Origin: Paraescarpia echinospica | Lineage: Eukaryota > Annelida > Polychaeta > Sabellida > Siboglinidae | Length of the DNA: 64,000 bases | Direction: 5' to 3' | NCBI GenBank assembly: GCA_020002185.1 | Contig: CM034531.1 | Span: 46,492,029 to 46,556,028, forward strand | Part shown: in pieces, positions 37,376 through 46,190 of the stretch | Layout of the letters: each line of letters begins with the position of its first letter | How positions within the stretch are numbered: the first letter of the stretch is position 1 | The notes under the pieces: generated by a model | The model's database searches: none | What the model was told of the DNA's origin: nothing | The model's input: the letters and a program-made list of their open reading frames with translations, nothing else | Position numbers and translations under genes: made by a program

Positions 37376-38362
37376 GAGGAAACGTCGTTGGTAAGAGCCA
37401 GAGTGCCGTCCACATGCAATCGCGACACTTGAGTACGTAAATAAAATATGATGTCATGAATGGTAAGTGATGCCACTTCGTCGGATTCGACAATTTCCTC
37501 ACACGCCCTATTGGGAAGTACAGGCAACGTAATCCGTCAGAAACACATTAGTAATTTCTTCTTCCTCTTTCTGCTGTGTTGGATTGCTTAGAGCATCTGG
37601 CACAACACCCCCTCTCGTTGGCCCTAGTTAAGTTTGTTTTTATATCAACCGGATCCTCATATATCCATGCCTTTGCTTACACGCTCGATCGGTCACGAGG
37701 ACGGCCGGACAGACGGACGACCTCACACAATGGCATGCACGTGCGCGTGCATTCAAAAGACCATGGACAGATCCAGGGAGTATGGGGGCACATTCCCCTA
37801 TACCTTTGGAATGCGCCCATTTAGGTGAGTCTCAAGAAGACTTACGCTCAGCCCACTCTGTATGAATTTGGCTCGGCCGCCAACGAAAGTTTTTTGGCGA
37901 GCCTCAAGGGAGGTGCAGTGGTAGGTTTTCCCCCGTCAGTCTACCCTCTCTTGATCTGCCCCTGACAACACAACGACCACGCAAACATGCACAACGGAAT
38001 CAAACATGCTTTCTTTTTCCGGAAATGCCATCAAACTTTCCATTTTGCGTTCAAAAATATATGTGAAACGTTCTCCTTGTGTTTGAGGCGATGTAAAGGC
38101 ACTGTTTGACGCCCGTCACTAGAATGGTTGACACTGCCATTCTCTTTGCCATGACTCGTACCGAGGATTACCTTTTGCGCCCCTTCCTCCTCGTTCATCT
38201 GTACGACGTTCATCTATGTTAGAATTCGTTTGTTATCATTAAATTATTTAATAATACACAATTCAGTCAAGTTTTTGCTTATTTTGAGAATATCTAACTA
38301 TGATCGAGCTTGCGTATACATGTATGCGAGTAAATTAACATTTTCCTTTTATAGTATAGACG
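37376..38362. other. Non-coding stretch before assembly gap
   Basis: No recognised gene. About 37850-37940 carries GCGAGCCTCAAGGG-type words like the repeat at 20100-20500. Confidence 0.4.
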
Positions 38363-39362
38363 NNNNNNNNNNNNNNNNNNNNNNNNNNNNNNNNNNNNNN
38401 NNNNNNNNNNNNNNNNNNNNNNNNNNNNNNNNNNNNNNNNNNNNNNNNNNNNNNNNNNNNNNNNNNNNNNNNNNNNNNNNNNNNNNNNNNNNNNNNNNNN
38501 NNNNNNNNNNNNNNNNNNNNNNNNNNNNNNNNNNNNNNNNNNNNNNNNNNNNNNNNNNNNNNNNNNNNNNNNNNNNNNNNNNNNNNNNNNNNNNNNNNNN
38601 NNNNNNNNNNNNNNNNNNNNNNNNNNNNNNNNNNNNNNNNNNNNNNNNNNNNNNNNNNNNNNNNNNNNNNNNNNNNNNNNNNNNNNNNNNNNNNNNNNNN
38701 NNNNNNNNNNNNNNNNNNNNNNNNNNNNNNNNNNNNNNNNNNNNNNNNNNNNNNNNNNNNNNNNNNNNNNNNNNNNNNNNNNNNNNNNNNNNNNNNNNNN
38801 NNNNNNNNNNNNNNNNNNNNNNNNNNNNNNNNNNNNNNNNNNNNNNNNNNNNNNNNNNNNNNNNNNNNNNNNNNNNNNNNNNNNNNNNNNNNNNNNNNNN
38901 NNNNNNNNNNNNNNNNNNNNNNNNNNNNNNNNNNNNNNNNNNNNNNNNNNNNNNNNNNNNNNNNNNNNNNNNNNNNNNNNNNNNNNNNNNNNNNNNNNNN
39001 NNNNNNNNNNNNNNNNNNNNNNNNNNNNNNNNNNNNNNNNNNNNNNNNNNNNNNNNNNNNNNNNNNNNNNNNNNNNNNNNNNNNNNNNNNNNNNNNNNNN
39101 NNNNNNNNNNNNNNNNNNNNNNNNNNNNNNNNNNNNNNNNNNNNNNNNNNNNNNNNNNNNNNNNNNNNNNNNNNNNNNNNNNNNNNNNNNNNNNNNNNNN
39201 NNNNNNNNNNNNNNNNNNNNNNNNNNNNNNNNNNNNNNNNNNNNNNNNNNNNNNNNNNNNNNNNNNNNNNNNNNNNNNNNNNNNNNNNNNNNNNNNNNNN
39301 NNNNNNNNNNNNNNNNNNNNNNNNNNNNNNNNNNNNNNNNNNNNNNNNNNNNNNNNNNNNNN
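38363..39362. other. Assembly gap of 1000 N
   Basis: Exactly 1000 ambiguous bases, a conventional gap size. It probably hides the protease-side end of element A. Confidence 0.99.
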
Positions 39363-39477
39363 GAGTGAACACCGCGTCAGAGGTCGTGAGCTTACGGGTG
39401 TGTGACCACCGCGCCATAGGCTCGAATCGTTAATGATGATGATGATGATGATGACATCGTTCGTTAATGAAACACGG

Positions 39478-39930
39478 TTATTGCAGTTGTTTAAGCCAAT
39501 CGAATACGCGGCAATCGTTTGCTATCAGATCAGTGCCGAAACCTTTTACGAAATCCTTCATGACAAGTCCACGACATCGAAACATGAGATAAGCAACACA
39601 GTATCGTCCACAAACGTTAGACACGGGACTCTGCAGTCTCTTAGAATTATGAGTCCACGTTACACAATGTTTATTCAAGAAACGTCGAAACTCGACGTGT
39701 CGTGGCGACAAGCCGTAAGAGCAGAAGTATTCACCGCAACCGTTGGCATCTACGTAGATAGCTATCCAATGTTCTCCGGGTTTACCCGTGTCGTGCGTGT
39801 TGCACACGAAGGCAACGGGGTAAGCGTCTATCTGGAGTTCGTTGAGTACGTCTTTGGGTACGATCCCACGCATGACGACACGGGCGTGTGTATCGCGGGT
39901 GAGTAGACGGACGAGCTGCATGGTTTCCAT
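39478..39930 (-). CDS. Adenain-like cysteine protease (Polinton PRO)
   Basis: 150 aa. The catalytic layout of the adenovirus-protease family is visible. G-E-H-W-I-A-I-Y near residue 52 supplies His, an acidic residue follows within the next ~20 residues, and V-C-G-R-Y-C-V-A-Y near residue 107 supplies the Cys. Enzymes of this family cleave capsid precursor proteins during virion maturation. The ATG overlaps the last base of the capsid gene stop (TGATG), a tight arrangement typical of this array. It is the last gene of element A before the gap. Confidence 0.85.
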   Translation of the reverse strand: METMQLVRLLTRDTHARVVMRGIVPKDVLNELQIDAYPVAFVCNTHDTGKPGEHWIAIYVDANGCGEYFCSYGLSPRHVEFRRFLNKHCVTWTHNSKRLQSPVSNVCGRYCVAYLMFRCRGLVMKDFVKGFGTDLIANDCRVFDWLKQLQ

Positions 39931-41249
39931 CAGTTGTCGTAGATGACGTTACGATTCCTGTCGATCTCCAGTACCTTCTCGAACTCGGCGTAGGCGATGA
40001 CGTTCACAGTGGTTGTCAGTGCGTCGCGGAAATGAATCTCGACGCGCAAGTTGCCCTTTTGTACCAGATGGAAGCAGCAGTCGTCGCACGCATCGGGGGT
40101 GAGGTCCACGCCGAAGAAGGTGTAGCCGTGTCGGAAGTCGTAGCGAGTCAAGCCGTTCCCTTCGTCCTGCCACGCCTTACCCGTCGAGGTGAACAGGTTA
40201 TGGTAGCATCTGACAAAGAGGTTGTTGTCGAAGTCGGGCTGGAAAGGTTTGGCGGGTATCTGTCGTCCGTCGACGTACACGGCGAAGAAGTTGATGGTGT
40301 TGTTTTTAGCGTGAAAGGGATTTTTGGCGTAGCATCCGTTGTAGGCATCGTTATCGATGCAGCATATCACAAGACGTTTCGGAATAGTACCAAGAAAGAG
40401 GTTCTCGCGCGTGTACGAATGAGTACCTGTGGGAATAGAGTAGACCTTGCATTCGACAGGTCGCAGCGGATACTTGGCGGTGGCCTTTTCGAGGGCTTTG
40501 ATGTGTGCCATCTGCACACTCGGGTTCAGGGTGACTTTCTTGACGAACAGTGTAGCGTTGACGATCTGTATCTTGTAGGCGGGATTGGCTCCACCAGCAA
40601 TGAGAGCGAACGCATCCTTGCTGCATACGAAACGCATCTTGAGTTCGACACCGTTGATGAGGAGTTTATCCTGAAGCAAGAGGTCGACGTGGACACGACC
40701 AATCATGTCGACCACACGACTCTGGGCGATCATGTGACGTCTGGCAACGAACCCCGCATTGGCTGTCGGATCGGCACCATCAATGACGACAGCCTCCATA
40801 CGACCGGCCGTGTCCTTGTACCACATCTGACTCGTCAGTTGCGTCTCCTTGGCATCGTCACCGTAACTGAGCAGCGTCTCTATGTAGGCCCGGTATGGAT
40901 ACGTGTTGGTCGAGGGAGTCACGAGCGTTCCGTTCAGGTAGAAATCGACCTGACCGAACAGCGAATGGAGCCAGTTATTCACGGGAGCGACGGGGTCGGC
41001 TGGGTCGAGGTCACTTCCGTCGCCACGCGTCACCTTCGCCCGAACGTGTAGTTTCGTGTCGGCGAGATCCAAGTAATCGTCTCCCGAACCGGGTACGACG
41101 AATTCGATCGGTCCACCTGAGTCGAGCGAGGATACCGGCTGGTGATGGACCGTGTGACTGTCGATGATGGCGGTCTGAGTCAGAGGTACGGTGAAGAGAT
41201 CGAGTTCGCTCTTGAGTCCCTCACACGATAGTTTATGAACGAACGCCAT
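39930..41249 (-). CDS. Major capsid protein candidate (double jelly-roll type)
   Basis: 439 aa from ATG 41249; the frame is open upstream to a GTG at 41270. The N-terminal region (L-F-T-V-P-L-T-Q-T ... D-Y-L-D-L-A-D-T) and overall length match the protein often labelled F54H12.2-like in animal genomes, which is the Polinton major capsid protein. Beta-rich throughout, with no membrane segment. It overlaps the preceding 139-codon ORF by 17 nt and abuts the protease. It would form the hexon-like shell. Assignment is by family resemblance and gene order rather than structure. Confidence 0.82.
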   Translation of the reverse strand: MAFVHKLSCEGLKSELDLFTVPLTQTAIIDSHTVHHQPVSSLDSGGPIEFVVPGSGDDYLDLADTKLHVRAKVTRGDGSDLDPADPVAPVNNWLHSLFGQVDFYLNGTLVTPSTNTYPYRAYIETLLSYGDDAKETQLTSQMWYKDTAGRMEAVVIDGADPTANAGFVARRHMIAQSRVVDMIGRVHVDLLLQDKLLINGVELKMRFVCSKDAFALIAGGANPAYKIQIVNATLFVKKVTLNPSVQMAHIKALEKATAKYPLRPVECKVYSIPTGTHSYTRENLFLGTIPKRLVICCIDNDAYNGCYAKNPFHAKNNTINFFAVYVDGRQIPAKPFQPDFDNNLFVRCYHNLFTSTGKAWQDEGNGLTRYDFRHGYTFFGVDLTPDACDDCCFHLVQKGNLRVEIHFRDALTTTVNVIAYAEFEKVLEIDRNRNVIYDN

Positions 41250-41652
41250 CGTCGAATATATCGGGTTCACGACGTACCTTCGGTTTCGGCTGTTTCCTCC
41301 GACGTCTCGCTGGTGTACTGACTCGTTTCGCAGGGTGTGTGCGTCTTATACGCTTACGGGCTCGCACGCCAGGGGTCAAGAGATCACTCATCATATCTCT
41401 ACCGGCAGTGGTGACGCGACGTTTGGCGGCCGTTCTGATGTTCTGTCCCGACAGGACGTCGTCGGCTATGCGTGCGCCGGTCGACAGAGCTCTCTTTCCT
41501 AACGACACGGCTCCTCTCTTGACGAGTGGCATGACGCTACGCAGTAGACTTCCGAATAGACTTCCCAGACCGTGTCCCCGTTGGTGTCGGGCACCCACGA
41601 AATAAGGAATCGCACCTCCCGCTTGACGATCGTAGTAGTCGGTGTAATTCAT
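41233..41652 (-). CDS. Small basic virion protein, core/minor-capsid type
   Basis: 139 aa. It starts with a Tyr/Asp-rich segment and then a G-L-G-S-L-F-G-S-L-L-R amphipathic stretch (about residues 29-39) resembling the membrane-active or capsid-binding helix of adenovirus pVI/pX-like proteins. The C-terminal half is an Arg/Lys-rich tail likely to bind DNA. Proteins of this layout sit between penton and major capsid genes in many invertebrate Polintons. The ATG is 16 nt after the penton stop, with a CT run between. The function is inferred from composition and position. Confidence 0.7.
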   Translation of the reverse strand: MNYTDYYDRQAGGAIPYFVGARHQRGHGLGSLFGSLLRSVMPLVKRGAVSLGKRALSTGARIADDVLSGQNIRTAAKRRVTTAGRDMMSDLLTPGVRARKRIRRTHPAKRVSTPARRRRKQPKPKVRREPDIFDDGVRS

Positions 41653-41668
41653 CTCTCTCTCTCTCTCT

Positions 41669-42475
41669 CTAGAACAGTGCCGTCCGTTGCCGTTGGAAAT
41701 GAAGTGTCACCGTCACCTTACCGACCTCGAATGGCACGCGATTTCCGGTGTCGTCTCTTATATCTATCTCGATCGTGCCGAATTCTTTGTAGAGCACGGG
41801 TACGTAGTGAATCTTATCGAAGGTCTTCGATACGATGTCACCATGGCGACCGCTCACCGGGATGATGCGCAGCAGCGGTACGAGACTGTCACCAACAACT
41901 CGTGGTTCCACGACATCCGTGTAGATGTAGAGTGAGTCGAGTCCTCGAACCATGGTGATCACGGTGTCGGCTTCCGTGGTCAATACCTTGAACTCGGGTG
42001 CATCGGGGTCCTTCGGGAAATAGTCCAGCGTAGTGGTACGAAAGCCGAGAACGGCAGTCAGCATAGCAGCACGGAAGACGATATTCGGTGCCATGTGCAC
42101 CGATACCTTATGTGTAACGATGTTGTAGCTCAGTTTCACTCGTCCCTCTCCCACCACACGACGTAGAGAGGCGTTAATGGAGAGGATCAGTGACCACGGA
42201 TCTTTATAGTATCCGGTTCCGATTCGGGCAGTCTTCGTGTGCAGGGTCCGTGGGTACTCGTCGTCTATCGGTAGTGTCACAGCGAACCCCGCGTCATCGT
42301 CTACGATGTTGTACCAACTGTGTGGATACTGTACCTCCACCAGACCGCATTCCCATTGTCCTCGTAGTAGGATACGTTTCGGTAGCGTCGTGATGTAGTG
42401 GGTCAGCGTGTTGGTGGGGTGCATGTGCATGGAAGCATTGCTGGGCAACGTGAGATAGAAGTCACTCGGTTCCAT
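41669..42475 (-). CDS. Penton / minor capsid protein candidate
   Basis: 268 aa. The N terminus (F-Y-L-T-L-P-S-N-A-S-M ... H-Y-I-T-T-L-P-K-R-I ... G-Q-W-E-C-G-L-V-E-V) is the characteristic start of the Polinton penton-like single jelly-roll protein that accompanies the major capsid gene. No membrane helix or signal peptide. The start overlaps the end of the upstream membrane-protein ORF by 14 nt. It would occupy capsid vertices. Confidence 0.75.
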   Translation of the reverse strand: MEPSDFYLTLPSNASMHMHPTNTLTHYITTLPKRILLRGQWECGLVEVQYPHSWYNIVDDDAGFAVTLPIDDEYPRTLHTKTARIGTGYYKDPWSLILSINASLRRVVGEGRVKLSYNIVTHKVSVHMAPNIVFRAAMLTAVLGFRTTTLDYFPKDPDAPEFKVLTTEADTVITMVRGLDSLYIYTDVVEPRVVGDSLVPLLRIIPVSGRHGDIVSKTFDKIHYVPVLYKEFGTIEIDIRDDTGNRVPFEVGKVTVTLHFQRQRTALF

Positions 42476-42788
42476 GTTGTTGTTGTTGTTTCAACGTCGG
42501 ACTGGGTAGCAGGTAACCCAACGAACTGCTCAACAGGGCCGTCCACAGAGTCGGATCGTGGTGACCAAACGTCAGGTTGTAGATGCTGACCAAGATGACC
42601 GTGTACAAGACGACGATCTGACACAGAAAGACGATCTCCTCTTTGGGACACGCTGTACCGAATATGTGCCACGGAGTCCTCTCTTTCTGTAGTGAGGGTG
42701 GCGGTAGAGTGTCGACGACGTCTTCTTCTTCTTCTTCTTCTTCTTCTTCGTTACTAACGGTGATGCGTGATGTTGTCTCGTCAGCCAT
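42462..42788 (-). CDS. Small membrane protein with acidic run
   Basis: 108 aa from ATG 42788. A run of about nine Glu encoded by a (TTC)n tract (42720-42750) is followed by one or two hydrophobic segments (about residues 60-80 and 85-97) and a Gln-rich tail. I chose this ATG because a TATAAAG box sits ~40 nt upstream (42827-42833), overlapping the integrase stop. Function unknown; virion-membrane or assembly proteins of this type are common in the array. Confidence 0.65.
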   Translation of the reverse strand: MADETTSRITVSNEEEEEEEEEDVVDTLPPPSLQKERTPWHIFGTACPKEEIVFLCQIVVLYTVILVSIYNLTFGHHDPTLWTALLSSSLGYLLPSPTLKQQQQHGTE

Positions 42789-42826
42789 ACGTGGACGACT
42801 GATATCGTAACAGACGCACAATTAGT

Positions 42827-42833
42827 CTTTATA
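42827..42833 (-). promoter_or_regulatory. TATA box overlapping the integrase stop codon
   Basis: TATAAAG on the minus strand. Its TAA is the integrase stop (42829-42831), and it lies ~40 nt upstream of ATG 42788. Confidence 0.6.
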
Positions 42834-43896
42834 GCCCGACGAGACCCTTGGCATCGATCCAGCTGTTGAACTTCGAAGGATATCCGACCCATTTCACCAA
42901 CACCTCCCGTCGCCTGCCTACCTTGCGGCGCTGTACTATCGATTCCACACGGTACAGTTTATCAACCGGAACTGTCACCTTCTGTATCTCCGGTTCGTAG
43001 AAGGTACCGTCCAGTATCTCGCCGAGATCGTCCGTTAGACGATAGACGGGTGGTACGGACGGATGGACTTCGCGTATCGTGAATAGTTCCTCTGTCCAAT
43101 TTATCGTGTAACCTTTATCGAACCGTCTCTTAGCCTTGCTGATACGTACGCGATCCCCCACGTGGTACTTGGGCACCCCCTTACCGTGATGACCACCGTA
43201 CAGACGCTGCCACACCTCTTCCTGATTAGTTGCATCCACCTGTGACGGAGACATCCCGATACTGCGGTGAGGTGTGTCGTTGTACGTGCGCACCAGATCC
43301 GGAAGGATATCGATGTACCGCCACGATTCTTTGTGTGTCAGGTATCGCCACATACGTGACATTAGTGTGCGATTGAAGCGTTCCACGATGCTCGCCTTGA
43401 TCTCTGCGTTGAAGGTGGAGAAGTGGTGGATACCGTATCTGTCCAATACACCCCGAACGCTACGGTTATAGAATTCCAGACCTCTATCGGTCTGCAACGA
43501 CAGTGGTTGAATGTCGGTGAAGAGACCGTTCAGTGCCTTCGATACAGACGCCGCCGACTTGTTCTTCAGTGGAACGCATCGGGCGACTTTCGAGAAGACG
43601 TCGATCACCGTGAGCAGGAACGTTGTACCGTCGTTTTCTTTTTTCAGACTGGACACGTCAACGAGATCGGCCTGCCACTGTTGATTCCGTCCTCCGACGA
43701 TCGTGCGCCGACGCGTGAAACGAACTCTGACCGGTTTATGTAGTGTATAGGCGTTCTGTTCCGATAGCCATTGTTCGACGATTTTTCTCGGCACGCGGGG
43801 TATGGCGGTTCGTCGCAAAGACGCAATTCCTCCGTAGCTACCCACCTTGGTGGGGTTGAAGTAGACGTCCTCCAGCTGTTTACGACGGCGCCCCAT
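42829..43896 (-). CDS. Retroviral-type integrase with C-terminal chromodomain
   Basis: 355 aa from ATG 43896. The rve core is present: Q-W-Q-A-D-L-V-D (first Asp), Q-T-D-R-G-L-E-F (second Asp) and I-V-E-R-F-N-R (Glu), giving the D,D-35-E triad. An SH3-like segment (Y-H-V-G-D-R-V-R-I) and a chromodomain (Y-R-V-E-S-I-V ... V-K-W-V-G-Y-P ... S-W-I-D) follow. Integrates the linear element into the host chromosome; the chromodomain may target histone marks. All catalytic residues are present. Confidence 0.93.
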   Translation of the reverse strand: MGRRRKQLEDVYFNPTKVGSYGGIASLRRTAIPRVPRKIVEQWLSEQNAYTLHKPVRVRFTRRRTIVGGRNQQWQADLVDVSSLKKENDGTTFLLTVIDVFSKVARCVPLKNKSAASVSKALNGLFTDIQPLSLQTDRGLEFYNRSVRGVLDRYGIHHFSTFNAEIKASIVERFNRTLMSRMWRYLTHKESWRYIDILPDLVRTYNDTPHRSIGMSPSQVDATNQEEVWQRLYGGHHGKGVPKYHVGDRVRISKAKRRFDKGYTINWTEELFTIREVHPSVPPVYRLTDDLGEILDGTFYEPEIQKVTVPVDKLYRVESIVQRRKVGRRREVLVKWVGYPSKFNSWIDAKGLVGL

Positions 43897-44033
43897 GATG
43901 ACGTACGTATGATATAATCGATGGTAATCCCGCACACGATGGGGAGTCCGCTGTAAGCAACACCGGTAAACAGACGTGTTAGACTGTCCCGTAGATCACA
44001 CATTATGTCGGTGAATCGAGATGATGCGTCTCT

Positions 44034-44039
44034 TTTATT
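44034..44039 (-). terminator. Poly(A) signal overlapping a stop codon
   Basis: AATAAA on the minus strand whose TAA is the stop of the 253-codon ORF. Confidence 0.5.
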
Positions 44040-44796
44040 CGAGACGTTCCCATGTCTTACTAGTCGACGCCGGTGGGGTAGGTAGAGTGGACGGGCTCAT
44101 TCGAGATCGTCTCCGCGAGAGGGGTGTCCACTGTAGCGTTCGACGCGCTCTACTGAGCGATCGTGTGGCCGCCGCTTCTATGGTACGCTTCCTTTGATCC
44201 TGTCGAATAGGCAGTCTCCTGGCCTCGTTACCCACCAACTCCATGGGTAGATTCATGTCACCGAGTTGATGCGCAAACACCTCCCACCCCGTTGGAGAAC
44301 CGATGGTCTTGCGATGACGCAACAAATCGTTCACGAGGTCCACCACGTTACTTCCGGGTACCGCTACGCCTTTGTTCATCAGCTCTCCGCGTGCATTCCA
44401 CGCGACGTCTCGTTTCAGACGTTCCATCAGTCGTCTGGCTTTGGTCTGGAGGCGTTTGGGAACACTGTCGATGACTTCCGCTTCCACCCCCACCTCCGGT
44501 GGAGTCTGATCCGCCACCACCGCCGCTGCCGTGACCACCGGGGACGTGTCCTTGTTGACCGTTGTCACGCGTATCGGTTCGCGCGTGCGTCGATCGGACA
44601 ACGCGTTGTAGCGTTGCAACACTTGATTATACATGACGACTTTGTCACCGTCGGTGAGATCTTGTCTGTCGAGTATGATTTTCATCTCGTCGTCGAGTAC
44701 CTGTACTTTGCGTCCTAGGGTATCCGTCGGTGCTGGTGCGCGTAGACTGTCCAACAGTCGTGGATCTACCAAGGCCATCTTCCGTACGTGTTCCAT
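44035..44796 (-). CDS. Conserved-looking Polinton protein, unknown function
   Basis: 253 aa. The N-terminal half is acidic or mixed, with predicted helices (D-D-E-M-K-I-I-L-D-R-Q). A Pro/Val-rich linker follows, then a basic helical region (K-A-R-R-L-M-E-R-L-K-R) and an Arg/Ser-rich tail. The C-terminal tail is basic enough to bind nucleic acid. It lies 6 nt after the 123-codon ORF and before the integrase. No enzyme motif. Confidence 0.6.
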   Translation of the reverse strand: MEHVRKMALVDPRLLDSLRAPAPTDTLGRKVQVLDDEMKIILDRQDLTDGDKVVMYNQVLQRYNALSDRRTREPIRVTTVNKDTSPVVTAAAVVADQTPPEVGVEAEVIDSVPKRLQTKARRLMERLKRDVAWNARGELMNKGVAVPGSNVVDLVNDLLRHRKTIGSPTGWEVFAHQLGDMNLPMELVGNEARRLPIRQDQRKRTIEAAATRSLSRARRTLQWTPLSRRRSRMSPSTLPTPPASTSKTWERLE

Positions 44797-44802
44797 CGTT
44801 GT

Positions 44803-45174
44803 CTACTTGAGTAGCACCTGTTTTAGCAAGGGTAGCAAGACCGCACCTGCCAAAGGTGCCAGCAGTGCCGACAGGAAACCACCGGTCTGTCCTCTTCCGC
44901 CCTGGTTGTTACCCCGTAGCAAGATGCGACGTCTCCTCGCTGCAGGTGCGTCTCTCTGTGCCAAAGCACGTAGGTTTGTTTTGTACACGTTCAGAGCACG
45001 TCTCTGTGCGTCGGTCAAGGGCAAGTTCTTCTTCAATATGTTGTAGGCACACTCGGCTAGTGCACACAACAGATCGGCGTCGGCGTTTCTGATGATGGCT
45101 CGTCTCAATTTCGTGCTCTTGTATCTGTTTAGCGTCTGTATACAGAGGATGTGTTTCTTCACGAGTTCGGACAT
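44803..45174 (-). CDS. Small basic protein with C-terminal hydrophobic Gly-rich motif
   Basis: 123 aa. The N-terminal helical region is I-R-N-A-D-A-D-L-L-C-A-L-A-E-C. A cluster of Arg follows (R-R-R-R-I-L-L-R-G), and the end is G-G-F-L-S-A-L-L-A-P-L-A-G-A-V-L-L-P-L. This pattern recurs in animal Polintons next to the ATPase and may be a core or membrane-active virion protein. A TATAAG box (45230-45235) overlaps the ATPase stop ~57 nt upstream of its ATG. Confidence 0.65.
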   Translation of the reverse strand: MSELVKKHILCIQTLNRYKSTKLRRAIIRNADADLLCALAECAYNILKKNLPLTDAQRRALNVYKTNLRALAQRDAPAARRRRILLRGNNQGGRGQTGGFLSALLAPLAGAVLLPLLKQVLLK

Positions 45175-45229
45175 GCTGTTGTCTTCACGAGCATACTGCG
45201 ACTGAAGGAACGAGGTGCTACGCGGACGT

Positions 45230-45235
45230 CTTATA
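45230..45235 (-). promoter_or_regulatory. TATA box overlapping the ATPase stop codon
   Basis: GTATAAGA on the minus strand. The TAA (45231-45233) is the ATPase stop. Confidence 0.45.
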
Positions 45236-45848
45236 CCTTGGGTTGGTACACGTACTGGACACTGTCGTCCGGAAGGACACCCGTGCGCAGACGCATATCA
45301 TCGAGCGTGCCCTGTTTCAGATCGACGAGGAGATAACCGTACGGAAGTGACGTGGCGTCTCGGAACGCTTCCTGTACAAACTTCAGGCGTCCCGGATACA
45401 TCTGTCGTGCCAAGTGTCCGATTTGTGACGCATCGCGAGGATTCTTGAAGATCACCATGTAGTGTGCGTTCAGACTGATCGTACGACTCTCCTTGTTCTT
45501 TGGAAACAGGTTCTGCACGAGATACAGTACGGACGTGTTCTGGTGATGACTCTTTTTTGTGAACAAGGTCGTGACCCGTTCGTCTGTTTCTGCCATCAGA
45601 TCATCGATGACCACGAGGTTACGTGTCGATGCGTCGAACGCACCGTTCGGCAAGCCTTCCTCGAATCGTACCAGGTCGTTGTCAACATAGGTACTCTGCC
45701 ATACACCGTAACACCACGTGATCTTCTCTGGAGGTGGATCGATCATCGTTGCGGCGTGACGTAGCAGACGCATCACGAACGTAGTCTTACCACATCCCGT
45801 CGGCCCCGCAACGATACAGGTGAAGGGGTGTTTCCATCGCGTGTCCAT
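45231..45848 (-). CDS. FtsK/HerA-type genome-packaging ATPase
   Basis: 205 aa. The Walker A motif G-P-T-G-C-G-K-T-T is at residues 15-23 and Walker B (N-L-V-V-I-D-D-L) near residue 77. A Q-N residue pair follows near residue 112, consistent with the A32-like packaging ATPases of Polintons and virophages. It would drive DNA into the capsid. Its ATG directly follows the stop of the 60-codon membrane protein with no spacer. Confidence 0.9.
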   Translation of the reverse strand: MDTRWKHPFTCIVAGPTGCGKTTFVMRLLRHAATMIDPPPEKITWCYGVWQSTYVDNDLVRFEEGLPNGAFDASTRNLVVIDDLMAETDERVTTLFTKKSHHQNTSVLYLVQNLFPKNKESRTISLNAHYMVIFKNPRDASQIGHLARQMYPGRLKFVQEAFRDATSLPYGYLLVDLKQGTLDDMRLRTGVLPDDSVQYVYQPKV

Positions 45849-46031
45849 CTAGTAGTCACCGATGGTAGTGTTCGACAATGTCGCGTTGATCACTGTACTG
45901 TTAGTTGCGACGACGACACCTCCACCACACCAACGAAGGAAGGGATCGCGGAACAAGACGTACAAGACGTACAGATACAGACCGAGTATTCCCACTAGTG
46001 TTACAACTACAAGCGTTCCCGTCCGTGACAT
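45849..46031 (-). CDS. Small single-pass membrane protein
   Basis: 60 aa. A hydrophobic helix covers about residues 6-28, a Cys-Gly patch follows, and the C-terminal segment has three N-x-S/T sites, suggesting a glycosylated outside domain. A TATAAC box lies ~45 nt upstream (46075-46082). Function unknown. Confidence 0.6.
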   Translation of the reverse strand: MSRTGTLVVVTLVGILGLYLYVLYVLFRDPFLRWCGGGVVVATNSTVINATLSNTTIGDY

Positions 46032-46074
46032 GCTGCGTTATGACTATCGATTGTGTGGCATCTGACTAAATAGT

Positions 46075-46082
46075 GTTATATT
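46075..46082 (-). promoter_or_regulatory. TATA-like promoter for the 60-codon membrane protein
   Basis: AATATAAC on the minus strand, 45 nt before ATG 46031 and directly after an A/T run. The spacing matches other genes of the element. Confidence 0.45.
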
Positions 46083-46127
46083 TTTTTTTTCCGTGTGTCT
46101 CCGCCTACTAACCGCATGACAGCTAGA

Positions 46128-46167
46128 GGCGCCTATAACCCCAACTGACGTAGGGGTGCATTTCCTC
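46128..46167. promoter_or_regulatory. Duplicated ~40-bp hairpin motif, copy 1
   Basis: Plus strand starts GGCGCCTATAACCCCA and ends GTAGGGGTGCATTTCCTC. It can fold through ACCCC/GGGGT. It lies between the pPolB stop (46191) and the next downstream gene on the minus strand. The second copy is at 50862-50903. Candidate 3' processing or control element. Confidence 0.55.
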
Positions 46168-46190
46168 ATCGCGTCAGCAGTGGTTCGGCA

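Noticed and set aside
34264..37527. Long minus-strand ORFs (up to 322 codons) rich in S-H-Q-P-C-P-T-N-H repeats
   Set aside because: They arise because the minisatellite period of 15 bp keeps all frames open. Three antisense frames are open over the same interval and no start, splice or domain signal supports them. Only the LINE part at about 36550-36745 is real coding remnant.
38230..39417. ORFs of 360-391 codons on both strands across the gap
   Set aside because: They consist of unknown residues from the 1000-N gap.
40032..41051. 339-codon plus-strand ORF
   Set aside because: Antisense shadow of the major capsid gene; composition is non-protein-like and no family matches.
43911..43917. 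TATA-like TTATATC near the integrase start
   Set aside because: Only about 15 nt before the ATG, too close to serve that start codon.
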